Program-made: the position numbers and the translations under genes | Shown: positions 52,493 through 58,506 of the stretch, in pieces | Position numbering within the stretch: the stretch's first letter is position 1 | Layout: each line of letters opens with the position of its first letter | Source: JBAXPV01 sp037132075 | Lineage (GTDB): Bacteria > Bacteroidota > Bacteroidia > Bacteroidales > CAIXZF01 | Assembly (NCBI GenBank): GCA_037132075.1 | Contig: JBAXPV010000025.1 | Coordinates: 1-58,506 of the forward strand | Direction of reading: 5' to 3' | Length of the DNA: 58,506 nt | Notes under the pieces: model-generated | What the model saw: the letters and a program-made list of their open reading frames with translations, nothing else | What the model was told of the DNA's origin: nothing | Databases searched by the model: none

Positions 52493-53413
52493 ATGGACCC
52501 TATAAAAATGACTTTTGGCAGTCTTGTTCCCTATCTCTTGAAAGACTTAGAACAAATGTATGACAGCCGCGAAATTCCGTCGCTGCTTTATTTAATGGCT
52601 GAAAACCGTTGGGGTATGTCCAAAGGACAACTATTGCTGCAGCGGGAAGACGATCTCAGTCAAAACCAAATCAATGATCTGGAAAACATACTCTCGGAAT
52701 TGAAATTAGGAACCCCGATACAATATATATTAGGGTGCGCCTGGTTTTACGACTACCAGTTTCGAGTGAATCCCAATGTGTTGATCCCAAGGCCGGAGAC
52801 GGAGGAGTTACTTGCGTGGGCGTTGGGGGCGTGGGGAAATGAGGGAAGTGGAAAGTGGGGGATGGGGGAAGCGGGGGATGGGGAACCTGAAAAAAGACGA
52901 AGAATTCGTATTTTGGATATTGGGACGGGAAGTGGATGTATTGCAATCACGCTGAAGTTAAAAATACCTGATGCAGATGTATGGGCGATGGATGTGTCGC
53001 TGCCTGCCCTTGAAACAGCACGTTATAATGCTGAAAGTCTCGGTGCTGAAATAAAATTTATATTGGGCGACATCCTCGCCTGGGACAAAAGCAATTTGGG
53101 TGATTTCGATATAATCATCAGCAATCCGCCCTATATCACCACCAATGAAAAAATGCTGATGCGCGCTAATGTCCTGGAATTTGAGCCTGAGATGGCACTA
53201 TTCGTCCACGACGACGACCCTTTAATTTTTTATAATGCTATAGCTGACTTTAGTAAAAAATACCTGGCAAGATCCGGAAAGCTATTTTTCGAGATTAACG
53301 AGGCTTTTGGAAAGGACATGATTGCTTTGTTGAAAAACAAAGGTTTTACAGACATCATGCTGAATCAAGATATCCACGGAAAAGACCGCATGATTTCCGC
53401 TTTACAAAGATGA
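52493..53413 (+). CDS. prmC: Release factor glutamine methyltransferase PrmC
   Basis: PrmC methylates the GGQ glutamine of release factors. 306 residues: helical N-terminal domain (about 1-75), beta hairpin with NPNVLIPRPETEELL (about 88-102), methyltransferase domain with DIGTGSGCIAI (about 140-150) and the active-site NPPYIT (about 208). Between ELLAWAL and the SAM domain lies a Gly/Trp/Glu-rich insert of about 25 residues (LGAWGNEGSGKWGMGEAGDG), encoded by very G-rich DNA at about 52824-52890. Relatives lack it as far as I recall. It is in frame, so the gene appears intact. Divergent from ribD. Confidence 0.94.
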   Translation: MDPIKMTFGSLVPYLLKDLEQMYDSREIPSLLYLMAENRWGMSKGQLLLQREDDLSQNQINDLENILSELKLGTPIQYILGCAWFYDYQFRVNPNVLIPRPETEELLAWALGAWGNEGSGKWGMGEAGDGEPEKRRRIRILDIGTGSGCIAITLKLKIPDADVWAMDVSLPALETARYNAESLGAEIKFILGDILAWDKSNLGDFDIIISNPPYITTNEKMLMRANVLEFEPEMALFVHDDDPLIFYNAIADFSKKYLARSGKLFFEINEAFGKDMIALLKNKGFTDIMLNQDIHGKDRMISALQR

Positions 53414-53482
53414 CAAAGACAAAAGCTTCATGCCCCTTTGTATGGATCATAAAAGATAGTGTCGGCATTACATAGGGTCATC

Positions 53483-54133
53483 TCAATGCCCGCATCCACA
53501 GGCTTTTGTCTTTTTACCTGCCAGGGTAAAGCTGGCAACCTCGGCCTGTCCTTTCTTGTATGGTGCTGATTCTTCCAGTATTTCCACCGTTACGAAACCA
53601 GCTTCTTCAAGATGACGCATGTATTCATCACGTGTAATGGCGCCTGCCCAGCATTCTGCCACAGCCACAGGATCGGTTCTGTATTCTTCAGCAATGGGAA
53701 GTGTTGCATAAATGTCACTGATCACAAAGCGCCCGTCCTTCTTTAAAATACGAAAGATCTCTTTCCACACCGCAAGTTTGTCAGAGGCATGATTCAGGGT
53801 GCAATTCGAAATTACCAGGTCAGCAGTGCGGTCTGGTAACGTGATCTGCTCCAGTTCACTTTGAATGAAACAAACATTAAGGACGCCGAATTTCTCTGCG
53901 CTTTTACGTGCCTTGTCGATCATCCCTCCGGAGATATCAATGCCATAGATAAATCCAGTGTCACCCACGATTTCAGCCATCCGCAAAGCATCAGTGCCCC
54001 GACCACTTCCCAGATCAACACAAACATCTCCAAGTTGCGGATCTGCTAAATTAATCGCACCACCGCAGGAAAGACAACAATCCGTTTCAGCCAGTGCGCT
54101 ATAGCGCTTATCAATTTCCTTTATTTCCATCAT
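53483..54133 (-). CDS. ArsM-like SAM-dependent methyltransferase
   Basis: This class I methyltransferase of 216 residues resembles arsenite methyltransferases. SAM motif DLGSGRGTDALRMA (about 40-53), an N-terminal Cys cluster CCLSCGG (about 19-25), a Cys in SNCTLNH (about 113), and the segment WAGAITRDEYMRHLEEAGF (about 165-183) found in ArsM. The tail ends in CGCGH, a likely metal-binding motif. The third catalytic Cys of classical ArsM is not clear, so methylation of arsenic is a suggestion. The DUF6132 gene lies 24 bases upstream. Confidence 0.75.
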   Translation of the reverse strand: MMEIKEIDKRYSALAETDCCLSCGGAINLADPQLGDVCVDLGSGRGTDALRMAEIVGDTGFIYGIDISGGMIDKARKSAEKFGVLNVCFIQSELEQITLPDRTADLVISNCTLNHASDKLAVWKEIFRILKKDGRFVISDIYATLPIAEEYRTDPVAVAECWAGAITRDEYMRHLEEAGFVTVEILEESAPYKKGQAEVASFTLAGKKTKACGCGH

Positions 54134-54157
54134 GAAAAATTTATAGTTTGACTTTCT

Positions 54158-54397
54158 TTAACAAGACCGGCAAGGACTATTTACCAGGAAAAAACCTATG
54201 GCGCTGCCAAAAATCACACTTGATATTGGGTTGCTGGTAATGGCGCAAGTTCCTGAGGCACATCCTACATAATGGTAATATAGGAATCCAGCGATTCCTC
54301 CTAAAATAAGCCCGGCAGCAGGCTTCCAGAAACCTGAGGACTTTAGAAATTCCTTGAAAGTCTTTGGGGCTGATTTATTCTCACAACTCTCTTCCAT
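54158..54397 (-). CDS. DUF6132 small membrane protein
   Basis: This 79-residue protein has two hydrophobic segments (about 27-44 and 57-73). It carries the DUF6132 core LILGGIAGFLYYHYVGCASGTCAITSNP, with the cysteine pair in CASGTC, and a C-terminal CRSC. Function unknown; in Bacteroidota it commonly sits near rhodanese or metal-resistance genes (recollection). It precedes the ArsM-like gene on the same strand by 24 bases, so one transcript is likely. A palindrome overlaps the promoter. Confidence 0.8.
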   Translation of the reverse strand: MEESCENKSAPKTFKEFLKSSGFWKPAAGLILGGIAGFLYYHYVGCASGTCAITSNPISSVIFGSAIGFFLVNSPCRSC

Positions 54398-54433
54398 ATA
54401 GTATATATTTCTTTAAATGGCTTAGGGGATTTC

Positions 54434-54459
54434 TGCCCCAAATACTGGGGGCAAAGTTA
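54434..54459 (-). promoter_or_regulatory. Promoter and palindrome of the DUF6132-methyltransferase pair
   Basis: The -7 box reads TAACTTTG on the minus strand (54459-54452). Immediately downstream is the inverted repeat TGCCCCA (54434-54440), AATAC, TGGGGGCA (54446-54453), which has one extra G. It covers the expected start of transcription, as an operator or a leader hairpin would. Confidence 0.5.
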
Positions 54460-54623
54460 ATAATTATTTTGATTAAATCGCTTTAATATCACTATTGGTG
54501 TATTTTATTTTATGCAACAAACATTTTTCTGAAAATAATCTTTGCATTAATTTATTTTAATATCTTTAATTTGTCTAAACATAAAATAATTTCCCGATCA
54601 AAATCTCAATAAAAAACACGCTC

Positions 54624-56975
54624 ATGAATAAGTCAAAATTGAGGATATTTACTGTATTGTTGGTTTTGCTTTCTATTCAGTATTCATTTTGTTTTGCACA
54701 GAAACAGGGCCAGGAGAAGATTGATTCGATGCTTACGGCGCTTAAAACATCTTTTAAAACAGATACGGCTAAAGTAAATCTTCTCGATGACATTGCATGG
54801 GAATATCAGGATGTTAGCCCGGATGAAGGGATAAGTTTTGCACTTCAAGGACAAAAACTTGCCCAGAAGCTGTCTTTCGCTAAAGGGATCTGTAAGTCAT
54901 ACCTCAGCATGGGATCCTGTTATTATGTCAAGTCTGATTATGAGAAAGCCTTACTGAATTTTAATAAAGCATTAGACATCAGCGAAGCAATCAATGACAA
55001 AAGCACCAGTGCAACGATCTATTTAAACCTGGGCAACTTAAGTTTTAACCAGTCCGACTTTCCCAAAACAATTGATTTTTACAACAAAGCTTTGAAGGCT
55101 CTGGAAGCATCGCGCGAGTTTGGCCGCTTTGCAAGTGTTTATGGAAACCTTGGCAATGTATATCTGGTAAAGGGAGATTATCCAAAGTCACTGGACTATC
55201 AGTTAAAATCGCTGGAATCAGCTGAAAAATCAAACAATCTTAAAGTTCAGGGGAACGCTTTGGTTGGAATAGGCAATGTTTACTCCCGGATTCCAGACTA
55301 TCCCAAAGCAATAGATTATTATTATAAGTCCCTCAAAATATTTGAATTATCAGGCAACAAAAAGGGGAGCGCGTATTCATATGGAAGTGTCGGGGTTATC
55401 TATTACCGACAAAAGAATTACAAGAACGCAATTGACAATTTCTGCCTTGCAGAAAAATTCTCAATCCTGGTTGGCGACAAACGCGGTACAGGGATAACCT
55501 ATACTAATATTGGTAATATATATACTGATCAGAAACTGTACAAAAAAGCACTTGAGTATCATCTTAAGGCCCTTTCAGTATTTAAATTATGTAACTCCAG
55601 GTCGAATATTGCCTCTGCCCAAAACAACCTTGGCAATGTATACACCGAGTTGAATGATTATCCACAGGCCATCTTTTATTATAAAAATGCTTATGACCTG
55701 AATGTTGAACTGGGAATAAAAAGCGGAACACTCTATTCTCTCAAAGGGATGGGGACTTTGTACCTTAAGATGGTGACGGGGGTATCCTCTTCAAAAACGG
55801 CTGACCCCGAATTCAAGAGGCTGTTTAACAATGAAGAAAACCTCGGGTACGCTATAAAATATAGCAGGATGGCTGTTGTCTTAGGGAAAGAACTCAATGA
55901 ATCGGACCCCATGATGGAAGCTTATTATAATATCTCAAAATCATTCAGACTCAAAAATAATTGGGAATACGCATTACTATATTCTGACTCTGCAAGGGCG
56001 CTTCAAGATTCAATGTTCAATAGTGAAAACGAACAGAAAATCGCCGAGATCGAAGCCAGAAGGGTTGATGATCTGCATGATACAGAAATGAAGATAATAA
56101 ATCTAAATGTCAAAAATCAACGAATCGCCATTGCTGCCATTTCTTTGGGTTTGTTGTTGATGATACTCTTTGCGCTTCTGATTTATCGTTCACTAATGAT
56201 TAAAAAGAAATACAACAATTTACTTGAAGCGGAAGTTCAGGCCCGGACAGCAGAACTCGTTCAGGCGAATAAAAGCTTACAAAAAGCCAAAGAAGAAGTT
56301 GAAGTTCTTGATCACGCAAAAAGTGAATTCCTGAATATATTATATCACGAGATCAGAACACCACTCAATGGAATCCTTGGCTCAGTGGACATTCTAAAGA
56401 CATCTGACAGCCCTGACACCACTAAAATGATGGTCGATATTTTAGACCAATCTGTTCATCGGCTGGAGACTTTCTCATTAAAAACTTTAGACATCTCTGT
56501 CCTGAGAACCCAAGGAAACAAAGTGCTACGTCCTCATTATGTGGATATCAGCAAATTGGTGTCGGATGTCTGTGATATGCACATCCCTGCTTTTCAGAAA
56601 AAAGGGATCTTTTTAGAGATAAATTCATCCGGCACCGAATGTTTTGCCTTAGTTGATGAATCTTACTTCATAAAATGTCTCAATAATATTATTGAAAATG
56701 CCATCCACCATTCCCCTGAGAATGGGAAAATACATGTAGAGACATTCAAACATGAAGCATTGATTTCCATTAACGTCATAGATCAGGGGCAGGGATTTAC
56801 CAAAAAGCTTCTCGACTCGCCTTTGATCCCATTCAACGTAAACAACCACCTGGTTTCTGATTCAGGTTTGGGCTTATACCTGACGTCATTAATTGCAGAG
56901 GCTCATAAAGGCAGTCTTGACATAGGAAATAATGAAGCTGGCGGCGCTTTTGTTAAGGTTAATATCCCTAGTTAA
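54624..56975 (+). CDS. TPR-domain sensor histidine kinase
   Basis: 783 residues. Signal peptide (about 1-26, ends FCFAQ), then a periplasmic or extracytoplasmic array of tetratricopeptide repeats (about 60-430) with recurrent GN-x-Y and DYPKA-like motifs. One membrane helix lies near 505-525, a short coiled coil follows, then a HisKA domain with phosphoacceptor His575 in YHEIRTPLNG and a HATPase domain (NIIENAIHHS, DQGQGF, GLGLYL). No receiver domain or DNA-binding domain is attached, and no response regulator gene is adjacent. The signal sensed is unknown. It converges with the next kinase gene. Confidence 0.92.
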   Translation: MNKSKLRIFTVLLVLLSIQYSFCFAQKQGQEKIDSMLTALKTSFKTDTAKVNLLDDIAWEYQDVSPDEGISFALQGQKLAQKLSFAKGICKSYLSMGSCYYVKSDYEKALLNFNKALDISEAINDKSTSATIYLNLGNLSFNQSDFPKTIDFYNKALKALEASREFGRFASVYGNLGNVYLVKGDYPKSLDYQLKSLESAEKSNNLKVQGNALVGIGNVYSRIPDYPKAIDYYYKSLKIFELSGNKKGSAYSYGSVGVIYYRQKNYKNAIDNFCLAEKFSILVGDKRGTGITYTNIGNIYTDQKLYKKALEYHLKALSVFKLCNSRSNIASAQNNLGNVYTELNDYPQAIFYYKNAYDLNVELGIKSGTLYSLKGMGTLYLKMVTGVSSSKTADPEFKRLFNNEENLGYAIKYSRMAVVLGKELNESDPMMEAYYNISKSFRLKNNWEYALLYSDSARALQDSMFNSENEQKIAEIEARRVDDLHDTEMKIINLNVKNQRIAIAAISLGLLLMILFALLIYRSLMIKKKYNNLLEAEVQARTAELVQANKSLQKAKEEVEVLDHAKSEFLNILYHEIRTPLNGILGSVDILKTSDSPDTTKMMVDILDQSVHRLETFSLKTLDISVLRTQGNKVLRPHYVDISKLVSDVCDMHIPAFQKKGIFLEINSSGTECFALVDESYFIKCLNNIIENAIHHSPENGKIHVETFKHEALISINVIDQGQGFTKKLLDSPLIPFNVNNHLVSDSGLGLYLTSLIAEAHKGSLDIGNNEAGGAFVKVNIPS

Positions 56976-58387
56976 AGAATCAAATTCACTTTGCCCGGTA
57001 TCTTGAAACTGAACGCAGAACCTTTGCCCTCTTCACTCATTACCAATAGTTTCCCGCCATGCCTTTCGATGAATTGTTTGCAAAGAATCAATCCCAGCCC
57101 CGTACTGGGCTCTCCATCGGTGCCGACTCGGTTGCTTTGAACATCAAGCCGGAATAAATTTTCGACCATTGCACTGTTCATTCCGATGCCAGTGTCCTGT
57201 ACCGTGATTTCTACTGAGTCGCTGCTTGTCAGTATTGCATTTATACTGACAGTATCTCCCGTATTGCTGAATTTCAAGGCATTATTGACAATATTACGGA
57301 TAACGGATGATAACATATGTCCGTCAGCCAAGACTTCCAAAGCATCCGGAATATCATAGCTGATCGCAATACCCTTTTTATTGGCTAACTCCAATGTCGA
57401 ATACAGGCAGTCAGCGATCAGTTGCTGTAAAAAAAACGTTTTGGGCTCAAAATTGATTAATCCCTGTTGTGAACGTGACCACTCAAGCAAGTTTTCCAAC
57501 AAACGGAAAAGCGTTTTCGCAGAACCCCGCAATTGTTTTGCTATCATTTGAATCTCATCCTGTGTCAGGCTTGGCAATTCTTCATCCATAATTTCAGTCA
57601 ACCCCAAAAACCCACTGAAAGGGCCGCGTACGTCGTGGGCGATAATTGAGAAAAATTTATCCTTTTCAGCATTGATTTTTCGAAGTTCGTCATTTTTAAG
57701 TATGATCTCTTCCTCTGCAAGCTTGCGTTCAGTAATATCAACCGCAGTTATATGGCATTGTTCTCCATTTTCTGCAACGATCCCGCTAAGAAAAACGTGA
57801 AGCGGCTGACTTTCCATAGTCTTTATGGTCACTTCACATGATTCCTTAACGCTGCTTTCCCATACTTTCTTGAAAAAATGATTGTAAATTGCTATTGTTT
57901 CTTCTGATAAAAAAAAGCCAAACTGATTGTTTATTAATTGCTGCCGGTCTTTGCCAAACATCTTTGCCCCGGGGAGGTTCAGTTCGATTATATTTCCATC
58001 CTTGTATAACGTATAATAACCCGATGGTGCAAAATCATACAATTCAGTAAATTTCTGGGCCTCAATTTCTATCTGCTCTTTTGCCTGTATAAGCTCCTCC
58101 TGTTGAATTTTCAGCTCCAACTGGTGAACCTCATGTTCATGCGTAAGTTTTGTCAGCTCGACAATGGCAACACTTAGTTCATCTGCCCGCTTTGCTTTCT
58201 CTTCATTCTGGAAGGCTAGCTCAATGTTCGCGATAACTAACTCTGCTGCCCGTTTTCCCTTTTCTTCATTTTGAAAGGCAAGCTCTTCAATAAGCGCCAA
58301 TATCTCATCTTCTGATTTCTTTTTCAGCAAATCCTCTGCCTTTTGACGTAATGCCGCAGATTCTGATGCGTTTTCAGATTTTTTCAT
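56972..58387 (-). CDS. Soluble PAS-domain sensor histidine kinase
   Basis: This 471-residue kinase has no membrane segment. An N-terminal coiled coil contains a near-perfect tandem repeat of about 20 residues (ELAFQNEEKGKRAAELVIAN at 36-55 and again from 57), then a PAS domain (about 112-225, FAPSGYYTLYKDGNIIELN). A HisKA follows with His251 in AHDVRGPFSG and a HATPase domain with NNALKFS, DTGIGM and GLGLILCKQF. Both stops share the TTAA with the convergent TPR kinase gene. Redox or ligand sensing by the PAS domain cannot be told. Confidence 0.92.
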   Translation of the reverse strand: MKKSENASESAALRQKAEDLLKKKSEDEILALIEELAFQNEEKGKRAAELVIANIELAFQNEEKAKRADELSVAIVELTKLTHEHEVHQLELKIQQEELIQAKEQIEIEAQKFTELYDFAPSGYYTLYKDGNIIELNLPGAKMFGKDRQQLINNQFGFFLSEETIAIYNHFFKKVWESSVKESCEVTIKTMESQPLHVFLSGIVAENGEQCHITAVDITERKLAEEEIILKNDELRKINAEKDKFFSIIAHDVRGPFSGFLGLTEIMDEELPSLTQDEIQMIAKQLRGSAKTLFRLLENLLEWSRSQQGLINFEPKTFFLQQLIADCLYSTLELANKKGIAISYDIPDALEVLADGHMLSSVIRNIVNNALKFSNTGDTVSINAILTSSDSVEITVQDTGIGMNSAMVENLFRLDVQSNRVGTDGEPSTGLGLILCKQFIERHGGKLLVMSEEGKGSAFSFKIPGKVNLIL

Positions 58388-58438
58388 AAAATACCTTGAT
58401 GAGGACCTTTGGAGGACTCAATTTGCCATTTCTTGTTA

Positions 58439-58446
58439 CAAAATTA
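58439..58446 (-). promoter_or_regulatory. Possible -7 box for the PAS kinase
   Basis: It reads TAATTTTG on the minus strand, about 52 bases before the ATG. It lies in AT-rich DNA, so chance is possible. The rest of 58447-58506 shows nothing recognisable. Confidence 0.35.
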
Positions 58447-58506
58447 TATATAATTTTTGTTACTGTTCAGGGGGTAGACAGCTGAAAATCTACAGGGCTA
58501 CCTTCG

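Noticed and set aside
58496..58506. Right edge ending in CCTTCG, the first bases of the dispersed repeat
   Set aside because: Only six bases match, which is too short to claim that the window breaks at a repeat copy.
1..58506. CRISPR arrays, transposases, integrases or phage genes
   Set aside because: No regularly spaced repeats and no recognisable recombinase, capsid or Cas motifs were seen in any frame examined.

Overview
The window looks like a fragment of a Bacteroidota (class Bacteroidia) chromosome from an anaerobe or facultative anaerobe. The evidence is a type IX secretion (T9SS) C-terminal sorting domain, DUF5606, DUF6132 and DUF6600 proteins that are common in this phylum, several lipoproteins, and repeated TAnnTTTG-type -7 promoter boxes close to start codons. 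Physiology points the same way: a clade II, Sec-exported nitrous-oxide reductase cluster sits beside two sets of trimeric [FeFe]-hydrogenase genes. No rRNA, tRNA, CRISPR array, insertion sequence or prophage was recognised.

Layout. Positions 1-9.6 kb: the left edge holds a cut PLP-dependent dehydratase whose last 25 or so visible codons look like a leucine-rich repeat. It is followed by a low-molecular-weight phosphatase, dnaA with a 563-bp AT-rich upstream gap, yigZ, an EamA transporter, the NAD(P)HX repair enzyme, the hydrogenase maturase hydE, rlmD and aroK. Positions 9.6-23 kb are mainly housekeeping: a T9SS cargo protein, murB, kup, a CPA2 antiporter, DedA, a PiT phosphate transporter, pyrD-pyrK, a DUF5606 protein, an MsbA-like ABC exporter and purB.

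Positions 23-36.6 kb are the most distinctive part. A nos cluster on the minus strand (cytochrome c, nosZ, a membrane protein of unknown role, nosL, nosD, nosF, nosY) is bracketed by two plus-strand heterodisulfide-reductase-like modules. Downstream lies an HdrC-HdrB pair. Upstream and divergent lies an HdrA-HdrC-(membrane HdrE/HdrD fusion) operon translationally coupled to a dicarboxylate/amino-acid symporter.

Positions 36.9-50.4 kb hold a DUF6600 lipoprotein and two paralogous HydABC-type hydrogenase operons that differ in gene order, HydB architecture and an active-site motif. Two secreted proteins (a GH13 glycosidase and a GEVED/choice-of-anchor protein) lie between them. Positions 50.5-58.5 kb carry truA, ribD, prmC, an ArsM-like methyltransferase with a DUF6132 protein, and two tail-to-tail sensor histidine kinases.

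Working model (inference): the HydABC enzymes exchange H2, NAD(H) and ferredoxin electrons. The Hdr-like proteins, one of them membrane-bound, could connect a cytoplasmic thiol/disulfide or flavin carrier to the menaquinone pool. NosZ with its lipoprotein cytochrome c would be a periplasmic terminal oxidase for that pool. Crp/Fnr-geometry palindromes occur upstream of both hydrogenase operons, and a related motif lies between the nos and hdr operons, so a shared redox regulator is plausible but unproven.
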